From Prevotellaceae bacterium (GTDB taxonomy: Bacteria > Bacteroidota > Bacteroidia > Bacteroidales > UBA932): a stretch of DNA of 64,000 nt. Under the pieces are notes generated by a model, which saw only the letters and a program-made list of their open reading frames with translations, ran no database searches and was not told the origin of the DNA. The position numbers were made by a program, and so were the translations under genes. The stretch lies in the NCBI GenBank assembly GCA_031289415.1, contig JAITPN010000094.1, positions 16,908 through 80,907 on the forward strand, in the 5' to 3' direction. Shown in pieces: positions 25,609 through 33,948 of this stretch; the first letter of the stretch is position 1, and every line of letters starts with the position of its first letter.

Positions 25609-27504
25609 ATGAGAAAATTACTACTAATAATCGCCATCTGCTTATCGGCTAACGCTGTCATAGCACAATCTATCGACTCTACAAATAGTCAAACAGTACA
25701 GACTGCCGACTCTACCGGCATTGAAACTACGCTGCCCGTAGATTCTACCGGCATTGAAACTGCACAGCCCGTGGATTCTACTAATACTGAAACTACGCAG
25801 CCCGTAGATTCTACCGGCATTGAAACTGCGCAGCCTGTGGATTCTACTAATACTGAAACTACGCAGCCCGTAGATTCTACCAATATTGAAACGGCGCCTA
25901 TTGATTCTACGAACATTGAAGTGGTGCAGCCTATTGACTCTATCAATATTGAAACGGCTCAGCCTGTGGATTCTACCAACATTGAAACAGTACAGTCTAT
26001 TGACTCTACCAACATTGAAACGGCGCAGCTTGTGGACTCTACCAACATTAAGACGGCAGAATCTATTGAGATTGTAGAGACATTGGACTATTGGCAATAC
26101 ACGCATGAGTTGTCTGCATGGGGGGGCATAGGGTTTCCTTCGTTGTGCTACGACCTTTCGTTCGGAGATCACAGCGGAAAAATAGGATTCCTCGGAGGAT
26201 TAGGATACAATTATTTCCTGGACTATAACTGGAGCGTGGGCATTGGCGCGGAATTTTCCGCGTTGTACGCCTCGCTTGATATTTCAAATTTCAATGACTA
26301 TTACGTCATCCCGACATTCGGAGGCATGAACGATCCGCTGAACCTGGAAGTGGAAGGACATGAGTATGCGCAGAAATATATAGCGTATTATATCAACGTG
26401 CCGCTGACGGCTCGATACCAGTTTGACGTCTGGAAACGGCATAAATTTTATGCCGCCGGAGGTTTGAAAATAGGAATTCCCGTCAGCGCCAAATTCGCCA
26501 CACAGGGTAATTATGAAGCACTGGGACATGAACCCGATGAAGATATCATCGGCAATACCGGAGACACCTATGATAATATTTTGAAAGCGCACGGGTTCGG
26601 ACACCAGGAAGTGGATTTCAAAAACGGCACGTGGGCTACTAAATGGAACTGGATACTGACCCTCGAAGCCGGTATGAAATGGCGGCTGAACGATAAATTG
26701 GCGCTCTATTCTGGCGTGTTCGTGGACTACGGGCTCAACGACATTCGCAAAGGAGACCGCGACAAGCATATCATTAACTACATCGAAATGGATAACGGGC
26801 TGGACTATTACAAAAATAATACGCCGGCGCTAAATGCTGTCTATGCCTCTAAACCCAACGGATCCGTACAAAGCTTTACCGACAGGGTAAGCACGTTTGC
26901 CGTAGGGCTGAAAGTGCAATTGGCGTTCGGGTTGAAACCTGCCTCTAAGCTCAACGGATCATCCGTACAAAGCTTAACCGACGATAAGGTAAGTTCGCCA
27001 GCCATTCGAAAACGGACTAGAAAAGCAGCGGAAACAACGCCGCCGATACCGGTGCATGTGGTGAACCAGGCTGATCCAAACGCAGAAGAATTGAGCAAGA
27101 TTGCAAACACTATCGTCGAAATGCAAAACGCTATAAAAGCCCTCCTGACAAAGGAAGAAGGATACCTCCTGAAATCGGTGTACGGATTCGATCTGGATAA
27201 AACAGCCATATTGGCTACTATGACAACGAATTTGATGAATAACCTGGATGTGATGAGAAAACATCCGAACATCAAAGTCCTGCTGATTGGACATACGGAT
27301 GATTATGCCACGCATGAATACAATATCGACTTGGGGTTGAGACGTGCTCTTGTCATCAGGGATTGGCTGATTGCCAACGGCATCGATGCCGAACGTATCA
27401 GCATTGCAACAAAAGGAAAAACGCAGCCGGCTATTCCGAATCTCGACGAAAAAAATAGAAGATACAACCGAAGAGTTATTTTTGAAGAAGTAAAAGAATA
27501 TTAA
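25609..27504 (+). CDS. OmpA-family outer-membrane protein with 11-residue N-terminal repeats
   Basis: A 631-residue protein: signal peptide (1-19, cut after VIA), then about twelve imperfect copies of an 11-residue unit of the type PVDSTNIETAQ (about 20-150), encoded by a 33-bp repeat with some shorter units. A beta-barrel-like region with aromatic-rich strands follows (about 155-450). The C-terminal OmpA peptidoglycan-binding domain (about 520-631) has VYGFDLDKTAI, LLIGHTDDYATHEYNIDLGLRRA and NRRYNRRVIFE. It lies 84 bp downstream of the giant T9SS protein gene, without a TAnnTTTG box in between, so the two are likely co-transcribed. Its role could be to anchor the giant protein to the cell wall; this is inference. 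Confidence 0.87.
   Translation: MRKLLLIIAICLSANAVIAQSIDSTNSQTVQTADSTGIETTLPVDSTGIETAQPVDSTNTETTQPVDSTGIETAQPVDSTNTETTQPVDSTNIETAPIDSTNIEVVQPIDSINIETAQPVDSTNIETVQSIDSTNIETAQLVDSTNIKTAESIEIVETLDYWQYTHELSAWGGIGFPSLCYDLSFGDHSGKIGFLGGLGYNYFLDYNWSVGIGAEFSALYASLDISNFNDYYVIPTFGGMNDPLNLEVEGHEYAQKYIAYYINVPLTARYQFDVWKRHKFYAAGGLKIGIPVSAKFATQGNYEALGHEPDEDIIGNTGDTYDNILKAHGFGHQEVDFKNGTWATKWNWILTLEAGMKWRLNDKLALYSGVFVDYGLNDIRKGDRDKHIINYIEMDNGLDYYKNNTPALNAVYASKPNGSVQSFTDRVSTFAVGLKVQLAFGLKPASKLNGSSVQSLTDDKVSSPAIRKRTRKAAETTPPIPVHVVNQADPNAEELSKIANTIVEMQNAIKALLTKEEGYLLKSVYGFDLDKTAILATMTTNLMNNLDVMRKHPNIKVLLIGHTDDYATHEYNIDLGLRRALVIRDWLIANGIDAERISIATKGKTQPAIPNLDEKNRRYNRRVIFEEVKEY
25690..26060 (+). repeat. 33-bp coding VNTR in the OmpA-family gene
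   Basis: Imperfect in-frame repeats of ~33 bp (units such as GTAGATTCTACCGGCATTGA followed by AACTGCGCAGCCT-type ends), about twelve copies, a few shortened. Changes in copy number keep the frame and would alter only the length of the Thr/Ser/Asp-rich stalk. Confidence 0.85.
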
Positions 27505-27579
27505 GTAAACGGACATGGCTATTCTTAAATAGACTCTATGCCATAATATTCTTTTAGCTTCCCCAATTTGACAGACAAT

Positions 27580-27632
27580 GGTCTAAAGCGCATCATGGAT
27601 TGTTTTTTCCCTGTTGCCCTTTAGACCTTTTT
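27580..27632 (+). terminator. possible terminator after the OmpA-family gene
   Basis: GGTCTAAAG (27580-27588) pairs perfectly with CTTTAGACC (27619-27627), followed by TTTTT. The 30-nt loop is long for an intrinsic terminator. The rest of 27505-27734 has no gene. Confidence 0.5.
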
Positions 27633-27734
27633 CTGTTGATCGTAATACAACAAAAATAAAGGTTTTCGACTGCAAACGTAAGGTTTGCCCTGAGAAAAAA
27701 ACAAGAAAAAGATACATACTTAGAAAAAAAGACA

Positions 27735-27742
27735 TACCTTTG
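27735..27742 (+). promoter_or_regulatory. -7 box of the four-gene catabolic operon
   Basis: TACCTTTG, a perfect TAnnTTTG box, 29 nt before the ATG at 27772. Confidence 0.65.
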
Positions 27743-27771
27743 TACTCGAATTTCTAATTTTTTTAAAATAT

Positions 27772-28656
27772 ATGATTAAATACATTGCTCCTGCACTGAC
27801 GGCTTTACGTAATGCCAATGAAGTGGACATCGAATCGTGTGTAAGGTTGTATGACAACCTGATTAAGAACGGTATTGACGGCATAGCCGTATTCGGAACT
27901 TCCGGCGAATTTCCGCACATCTCTATTGATGAAAAGAAAAAACTGATTAAAGCCGCTGCGCCGGTGATTAAGGGCAAGGCGGAATATATCGTAGGGACAG
28001 GAAGTATGGACATTAACGAGACCATTGCGTTATCCAATTTCTCGTTTGACAACGGCGCTGATGCGGTAATCATAGTAGGTCCTTACTACTATGGATTGAC
28101 CGACGACAGTATTTTTGAATACTATTCAAAAGCCGCCGCCGAAATCAAAGGTAACATTTACATTTATAACTTCCCCGACAGGACAAGTTATTCCATTAAA
28201 CCGAAAACCTTGCTGGCGCTTGCTAAAAAGCACAAAAACATTATCGGGGTAAAAGATACGCTGCCCGACATGGGACACACGGTGGACTTAATCAAAACAA
28301 TAAAAGCGGAACTGCCCGACTTTGCTGTGTTCAGCGCCTACGACAATAACTTTGCATACAACATATTGTCGGGAGGAAACGGCTGTGTGGCAATATTGGC
28401 AAACATTGCGCCGAAACTCTTCTCAAATTGGGTGAAAGCCGCGCGGGAACACGATTTTGACTCATTAGCAAAAATACAAAAAACCGTTGACCGGATGATG
28501 GACGTACTATGGATTTATTCGCCATTTCTTTCTACTATGAAACTCTTTTTGGTCGATAGGGGGATTTTTGCCAAAGATGTGATGACGTTTCCGTCGTTGA
28601 CCGTTCCCGAAGCAAAGAAACAAGAATTAAGAGATTTTTTTAAAACTATACAGTAA
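27772..28656 (+). CDS. DapA/NanA-family aldolase (substrate unknown)
   Basis: A 294-residue TIM-barrel class I aldolase. Family motifs: GTSGEF (carboxylate-binding loop), YIYNFPDRTSY with the catalytic tyrosine, and IIGVKDT with the Schiff-base lysine. True DapA has GTTGE and YNVPxRT, and this protein differs in both. Its neighbours are a hydroxyacid dehydrogenase, an SDR and a cyclase rather than lysine genes, so it more likely cleaves or forms a 2-keto (deoxy sugar) acid. It is the first gene of the operon; the next begins 3 bp after its stop. Confidence 0.85.
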   Translation: MIKYIAPALTALRNANEVDIESCVRLYDNLIKNGIDGIAVFGTSGEFPHISIDEKKKLIKAAAPVIKGKAEYIVGTGSMDINETIALSNFSFDNGADAVIIVGPYYYGLTDDSIFEYYSKAAAEIKGNIYIYNFPDRTSYSIKPKTLLALAKKHKNIIGVKDTLPDMGHTVDLIKTIKAELPDFAVFSAYDNNFAYNILSGGNGCVAILANIAPKLFSNWVKAAREHDFDSLAKIQKTVDRMMDVLWIYSPFLSTMKLFLVDRGIFAKDVMTFPSLTVPEAKKQELRDFFKTIQ

Positions 28657-28659
28657 TAC

Positions 28660-29631
28660 ATGAAAATAGTAATTACAGATAGCAACTTAGGCGCTATCGA
28701 TCTTGAGCGGAACGTAGCAGCCCGCTATGGTTTTCAGATTGATTTACCCAGACAATGCAAAACCGAAGAAGACGTGCTTGCCGTAGCAAAAGACGCTGAC
28801 GCGCTTATCGTGCAGTATGCGCCTGTTACAAGGCGAGTTATCGAATCGTTGCCCAAGCTCAAAGCAGTGAGCGAATATGGTGTAGGTTATGACAGTATTG
28901 ATGTGGCGGCTTGTACCGAACGGGGAATTGCGGTGAGTAATGTGCCCGACTATTCCTATCAGGAAGTGTCTGACCATGCCGTAGCCCTCGCCTTGGCATT
29001 GAGCCGCGGTATTGTAGCGCTCGACAAACAAATTCGTAGCGGAAATTACGGACTTGCGGCTGTAAAACCCTTACACAGAATTTCCGATATGGTGTTCGGC
29101 GTTATCGGATTGGGGCGCATAGCCCGCTCCGCAGCCCAAAAAGCCCGCGGAATAGGATTTAAAGTTATCGGTACGGACGTTGCCTTTAAACCCGGCACTA
29201 CTACCGACGACGACATTCCGGTAGTTACGTTCGAGGAAGTGCTTGCGCAAAGCGACATCGTGTCGCTGCACGTGCCGCTAATGGACAGTACAAAACACCT
29301 GATAAATGCGGCTACGCTGGCAAAAATGAAAACAGGAGCGATATTGGTAAACACTGCCCGCGGCGGCGTAGTGGACACAGAGGCTTTGATTGCCGCACTC
29401 AAAAATAAAACCATCCGAGCGGCAGGGCTTGACGTATTTGAAACAGAACCGTTGCCCAAAGAGCATCCTTTGACGGCATTGGACAATGTGATTCTAACGC
29501 CTCATGCCGGTTATTATTCCGAAGAGTCGCTTTTCGAACTGAAAACGCGCCCTGTGGAAAATGCAGCAGATGTATTAGCCGGTAAAATACCGCGAAATAT
29601 TCTTAACCCGCAGGTTTTACCGAAAAAATAA
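28660..29631 (+). CDS. D-isomer-specific 2-hydroxyacid dehydrogenase
   Basis: A 323-residue NAD-dependent dehydrogenase of the phosphoglycerate/glyoxylate reductase family. It has the Rossmann motif GVIGLGRIARSAAQKA (about 146-161), VGYDSIDVAACTERGI, the catalytic Arg in VNTARGGVVDTEAL, the Glu in DVFETEPLP and the His in TPHAGYYSEES. It would reduce a 2-keto acid or oxidise a 2-hydroxy acid from the same pathway as the preceding aldolase. It is too short to be a serA with ACT domain. Confidence 0.88.
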   Translation: MKIVITDSNLGAIDLERNVAARYGFQIDLPRQCKTEEDVLAVAKDADALIVQYAPVTRRVIESLPKLKAVSEYGVGYDSIDVAACTERGIAVSNVPDYSYQEVSDHAVALALALSRGIVALDKQIRSGNYGLAAVKPLHRISDMVFGVIGLGRIARSAAQKARGIGFKVIGTDVAFKPGTTTDDDIPVVTFEEVLAQSDIVSLHVPLMDSTKHLINAATLAKMKTGAILVNTARGGVVDTEALIAALKNKTIRAAGLDVFETEPLPKEHPLTALDNVILTPHAGYYSEESLFELKTRPVENAADVLAGKIPRNILNPQVLPKK

Positions 29632-29705
29632 TGAATAAACTTAACAAGATTACATAGCGATAATCCTATGTAATAATAAAAAAAACAGATAGGAGAATAA
29701 ATACC

Positions 29706-30506
29706 ATGAACGGATTAAAAGGAAAGACCGCTATTGTTACAGGCGGATCGCGAGGAATCGGAAAAGCAACCGTAGCACGTTTGCTCGAAGAAGGAGTAAG
29801 CGTGTTGTTTTGCGGACGTAACAAAGAAACCGGATTGGCTACGCTTGCCGATTTTAAGAAAAAATATGGCGACAAAGTAGCTTTCATCGCTTGCAACATG
29901 GAAGACCGCGATACGCCTGAAATGCTGATTGCAAAAGGGCGGGCGCTCTTCGGCGAATTGGATTTTCTTGTCAATAACGCATTTCCATTTACAGCAAAAG
30001 CCCTTGACGCCAAGTATGAAGACTGGTCGCATGTATTCATGGCAGGACCTGCCGCATATGCCATGATGATTGCCGAATTTGTGAAACAACGCGAACGGAA
30101 AGAAGGCGCAATAGTCTGTATATCAAGTATTTCAGGACATATTGCCCAGCCGAATAGGTGGACATACAACGCCGCCAAGGGTGCAGTAAAACAGCTTATC
30201 CGCTGCGCAGCCCTTGACCTTGCCCCCTATATTCGCGTTAACTGCCTAAGCCCCGCATGGGTTAAGACGGACGAAGTCCTCAAAGCTACTCCTGATAAAA
30301 CGTGGGAAAGCACCCCTCAGGCTTGGAATGAATACCACATGCTGGGGCAGCTTCAAGAACCTGAGGAGATTGCCGCATCGGTGGCTTTCCTCTTGAGCGA
30401 CGACGCTTGCATCATCACCGGTCACGATTTGGACGCCACTTCCGGCTATCTCGCCATGGGACCCGAAGGATTGGGCAAAACCGCCAGCTTTGCAGGAAGC
30501 GTATAA
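29706..30506 (+). CDS. short-chain dehydrogenase/reductase
   Basis: A 266-residue classical SDR. Cofactor motif TGGSRGIGKATV (about 13-24), structural motif NNAFPF in place of NNAG, the catalytic Ser in ISSISGHIAQPNRW and the Y-N-A-A-K motif in TYNAAKGAVKQL. The C-terminal part has LSDDACIITGHDLDATSGY, where family members usually have ITGQxxxVDGG. Third gene of the operon, 74 bp after the dehydrogenase. Substrate unknown; probably a hydroxyl group of a sugar-derived or cyclic acid. Confidence 0.9.
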   Translation: MNGLKGKTAIVTGGSRGIGKATVARLLEEGVSVLFCGRNKETGLATLADFKKKYGDKVAFIACNMEDRDTPEMLIAKGRALFGELDFLVNNAFPFTAKALDAKYEDWSHVFMAGPAAYAMMIAEFVKQRERKEGAIVCISSISGHIAQPNRWTYNAAKGAVKQLIRCAALDLAPYIRVNCLSPAWVKTDEVLKATPDKTWESTPQAWNEYHMLGQLQEPEEIAASVAFLLSDDACIITGHDLDATSGYLAMGPEGLGKTASFAGSV

Positions 30507-30525
30507 AATTTAAAAGGATATATTT

Positions 30526-31170
30526 ATGGGTAAAATTATTGATTTGACAGCGCCGATGTTTGACGGCGCACCAACCATGCCGATGGATCCAAAATTGTCT
30601 ATTTCGTGGCATTGTACCTTAGATACATTAGGCTACAATCTATCGCGCCTCATCACGTCAACACATCAGGGTACGCACATGGACGCCCCGCGCCATTTTT
30701 TCAAAAACGGCGAGTGCATTGACGAAGTGGCATTGGAACGTTGTATAGTGCGGGCTGTAAAAATCGATTTAACCGCCAAAGAGCCTGATACGCCGATTAC
30801 GCCTGTCGATTTAGCGCCTTACGAAAAATGGATAAACCAAGGTTGCTGCATATTGCTACACACCGGCTGGGATAAGCATTTCCCCGAACAGTCATTTTTC
30901 TCAGGATTTCCGTACGTGTCGAAAGAACTTGCCAATTGGTTTGTAGAGAAAAAAATCGGCATGGTGGGCATGGATATGCCTACTCCAAACGGCACGGATT
31001 GGGTATATGTCCACGTAAAAATGTTGGGCGCAGGTATTCTCATTGTAGAAGGGCTTGCCAATATGGAACAACTCCCTACCAACAAGCCGTTTACTTTCTA
31101 TTCGCTGCCGCTAAAACTGCAAGGACGCGATGGGTCGCCTGTGCGTGCCGTAGCTATACTGGATGAATAA
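30526..31170 (+). CDS. cyclase-family (kynurenine formamidase-like) metal hydrolase
   Basis: A 214-residue protein of the cyclase/KynB/isatin hydrolase family. The metal-binding motif is HQGTHMDAPRHF (HxGTHxDxPxHF), preceded by MGKIIDLTAPMFDGAPTMP; GMDMPTPNGTD and the C-terminal LKLQGRDGSPVRAVAI also fit. The family hydrolyses amide or lactone bonds. There are no tryptophan-degradation genes nearby, so in this operon a lactone hydrolase role is as plausible as a formamidase one. Last gene of the operon, 19 bp after the SDR. Confidence 0.88.
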   Translation: MGKIIDLTAPMFDGAPTMPMDPKLSISWHCTLDTLGYNLSRLITSTHQGTHMDAPRHFFKNGECIDEVALERCIVRAVKIDLTAKEPDTPITPVDLAPYEKWINQGCCILLHTGWDKHFPEQSFFSGFPYVSKELANWFVEKKIGMVGMDMPTPNGTDWVYVHVKMLGAGILIVEGLANMEQLPTNKPFTFYSLPLKLQGRDGSPVRAVAILDE

Positions 31171-31206
31171 AAGCCGTTAGTGTTCATGCGTTTATCGCAT
31201 TAGCCG

Positions 31207-32730
31207 CTATATGGCTTCCAAAAATTTAATCAACGCTTCACGGTCTTCGCGCGGCATAGCACGGAATTTTTCTTTCGCTTGCAAGGCTTCGCCGCCATGC
31301 CAAACAATGGCTTCTTCGAAATTACGGGCGCGCAGGTCGTGCATTTTGTCCGTATGTCCCGACACGATTTTTGTCAATCCGCGTCCCCAAAGCGGCGTAG
31401 TGCGGCACACTTGCACACGTCCGGGTTCTTTCAATCCGAGGTCATGCCTCAACAAGTCGGTATAAGGATATATCTTTTGATTGGAAAGCGCAGGCAGCGG
31501 TTTGTAATCGGCGCGGGTAGTCCATGACGGACGGTGGCAAGCCGTACAACCTGCCTCATAGAACAATTCTTTGCCTTGCTGCACCATCGGGTTGTCGAGG
31601 TCGCGGGCGGCAGGCACTGCCAATCCGCGATGCCATACCATAAACGCATCGTAATCGGCAGTAGTCATCTCCGAATTTAGATTTTTCGACATCAGATACT
31701 CATATACCTCTTGTTCCGGTTTGCCTAATGCAGCTTGTACATCGGGGTCTTTCGCCGATACTTGGGCATATTCATCTGTAATGTAATGATAGCTACGGTC
31801 GGGGCGCGTAACGTTAGTGATATTCCAAATGGCGTTTGCGCCGGGTCCATTGTCAAGCGTAGCGCGGGTACATAAATACGTAAAACGTCCCGGATGTTTA
31901 CCCGGATAATACGGATTCAAGCCTGTTTCGTCAATATCTGCGCCGATAATACCCGGACAATAACCGCGAGCCTGCTGACGTTGGTATTCGTCGCGCAAAT
32001 CTTCGTCCGAGATGGCGTCAAGCAGTCCTGTTCCGTATATACCGATAGTCGCTTCGATGCTGGCGGTGTATTTACTCATATCAAAATCATTGAACAACAC
32101 CGCACTTTGGTCAATCGTTACGAGGGGATAAATAAGCGTTCCTTCGTAAGGCATGCCGGAACTGTAAGGCGTGCCGTCTTCATATTTGTTGCCGTGTTCG
32201 TCCACATGAGTCCGCCATTCGATGTGAATACCATCTTCATTTATCGGCGCTTTGAACGGCGCTACGGCGCGGGTTTGCGTCATCCCCGTAAAATATTTGC
32301 TTGCCAATGCCAGCGTGGGCGAAGCGGGGTCGTAAACCATCAACAAGTAGCTGCAACGACTGTCGTTGCTATCGTATTTATCTACACGGTGTCCGCGCCC
32401 GCCGTAACTGGGGTGGCAAGCGATACACGATTTGCGGATATACACAGGTCCCAAGCCCGAATAGCCCATAGAGGTATCGGACACAAAACTTTTGTCGGCA
32501 ATGCGTTCGCCGCGCATGAATTGCTTATAGAGCGCAGCGTCTTCATCAATGGCAGGTACAGGTTGCTTGTAAGCAAACGAAGAAGTAATAAACACCGTAC
32601 CTGCTTTTCCGCCGGCATAATATTCTTCGCCGTATTCTTTACTAACATTAATATTTTCGGTATTATCTTTTTCACATGCAGTAAAAAATACGACACAAAG
32701 CGTGGTTAAAAAAATATGATATCTCCTCAT
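31207..32730 (-). CDS. di-haem oxidoreductase-family lipoprotein (cytochrome c)
   Basis: A 507-residue lipoprotein with lipobox FFTAC at residues 15-19. Two c-type haem sites are visible: CIACH at about residue 97 (SCIACHPSYGGRGHR) and CTACH at about 395 (GCTACHRPSW). The overall pattern (GLGPVYIRKSC..., FMVWHRGLAVPAARD, SGHTDKMHDLRARNFEEAIVWHGGEA) is that of the DUF1111/di-haem oxidoreductase (thiol oxidoreductase-like) family. It is the third gene after a porin and an imelysin lipoprotein, an arrangement associated with iron uptake. Electron donor and substrate are unknown. Confidence 0.9.
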   Translation of the reverse strand: MRRYHIFLTTLCVVFFTACEKDNTENINVSKEYGEEYYAGGKAGTVFITSSFAYKQPVPAIDEDAALYKQFMRGERIADKSFVSDTSMGYSGLGPVYIRKSCIACHPSYGGRGHRVDKYDSNDSRCSYLLMVYDPASPTLALASKYFTGMTQTRAVAPFKAPINEDGIHIEWRTHVDEHGNKYEDGTPYSSGMPYEGTLIYPLVTIDQSAVLFNDFDMSKYTASIEATIGIYGTGLLDAISDEDLRDEYQRQQARGYCPGIIGADIDETGLNPYYPGKHPGRFTYLCTRATLDNGPGANAIWNITNVTRPDRSYHYITDEYAQVSAKDPDVQAALGKPEQEVYEYLMSKNLNSEMTTADYDAFMVWHRGLAVPAARDLDNPMVQQGKELFYEAGCTACHRPSWTTRADYKPLPALSNQKIYPYTDLLRHDLGLKEPGRVQVCRTTPLWGRGLTKIVSGHTDKMHDLRARNFEEAIVWHGGEALQAKEKFRAMPREDREALIKFLEAI

Positions 32731-32748
32731 TCTCTACTTTTATATTAT

Positions 32749-33924
32749 TTATAAAATTATTCCTGTTTCAACAGAAGCTAACAACGCTTCCAATTCGGCG
32801 CAGGCGTCCACAGCAGCATCCACTTCCGCTTCATTGCTATGGTCGCGCACTACTTCGTAAAACGATTTTCCACCGTTCCCGATAGCGGCAATTTTCGTAA
32901 GGCAATCTTCAATTTTATTCTTTATATCCTCATCAAGTTTTGCATTTTTCGACGCAACAAAAGCGCTGAGCGAATTGCTGTGCGGCGTTATACGGTCAAT
33001 GCCTCCATAGTAAGCATTTTTGATGCTGATGATATTATTGCCGTAATCGTCGAGCGAATGCCAGCTGTACCATGACTCTACGTTTTCTACTGCACCGCTT
33101 GCAAACGGTTCGGCTATTTTGGTTTCGCCCACTTCGCCTGCAATATCGGCAGCGCCGTTCGAAATTTCGCTCACGGCGGCAGGCAAATGACCTTCATAAT
33201 TACCGGTAGCGTTTTTAAGCATCGAAGCAAAATTTTTGAACGACGATTTGTTGCTCAAGGCAGCTACGACTTCGGGGTTTTCACGGAAAACGCTGCCTAT
33301 TTCAGCCGACACGTTTTCTTCGCCAACCCATGCCACGTAAGCCAATACACAATCCCACACCAACGCATCGGTAGCAGCCGTGAGGTATTTCAGTTCGGCG
33401 TCCGTCAAGCTGGCGCGAGCTTTTCCGTCGCGGAACAGCAGGTATTCGGTAACGTGAAACCCGATCACTTCGGCGTCAAGCGTACCCCATGCTATTTCGC
33501 CGGTCAATCCGGCAGCATCGGTAGCAAGCACTTGGTCGATTTCGCTTTTTTCAAGGGGCCACGAGTCAATGTGTCCGTCGATGTCAAAGCCGTCGGGACC
33601 TACGGGTCCAAATAAGAACGCTTCGCTTTTTTCCCAGAAGACACGCGCTTTCATCCACGCACCGGCAGCGGCTTCGATAGCTGCTTGCGACTGCCCGTTT
33701 TTCAACGCTGCATTTGCCGTCCGCATTTCGAGCGCGGCTTCGGCAAGCGATTTGTAGGTAGGCGCTACCGTGCTTTCTACATATTCGTTCAGAATAGCCT
33801 TGTACTGGTCGTCTACACCAGCCCCCGACACGGCATTGTTGTCTTTTTCACACGCGGCAAATGTTGCCGGTAAAGTAATGACCATTGCTCCGAACAGCCA
33901 TTTTATTACATGTTTTTTTATCAT
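32749..33924 (-). CDS. imelysin-family lipoprotein
   Basis: A 391-residue lipoprotein (MIKKHVIKWLFG..., lipobox TFAAC followed by EKDN). It belongs to the imelysin/IrpA family: GFHVTEYLLF is the G-x-H-x-x-E motif, and VGPDGFDIDGHIDSWPL is the other conserved loop. Family members are iron-regulated periplasmic or surface proteins thought to bind iron or haem rather than act as peptidases. I take the ATG at 33924, because the frame's earlier start is TTG (33933). It sits between the porin (gap 24 bp) and the di-haem oxidoreductase (gap 18 bp), so they form one operon. Confidence 0.9.
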   Translation of the reverse strand: MIKKHVIKWLFGAMVITLPATFAACEKDNNAVSGAGVDDQYKAILNEYVESTVAPTYKSLAEAALEMRTANAALKNGQSQAAIEAAAGAWMKARVFWEKSEAFLFGPVGPDGFDIDGHIDSWPLEKSEIDQVLATDAAGLTGEIAWGTLDAEVIGFHVTEYLLFRDGKARASLTDAELKYLTAATDALVWDCVLAYVAWVGEENVSAEIGSVFRENPEVVAALSNKSSFKNFASMLKNATGNYEGHLPAAVSEISNGAADIAGEVGETKIAEPFASGAVENVESWYSWHSLDDYGNNIISIKNAYYGGIDRITPHSNSLSAFVASKNAKLDEDIKNKIEDCLTKIAAIGNGGKSFYEVVRDHSNEAEVDAAVDACAELEALLASVETGIIL

Positions 33925-33948
33925 AATTCCCAAGTATTAAATTGTTTT

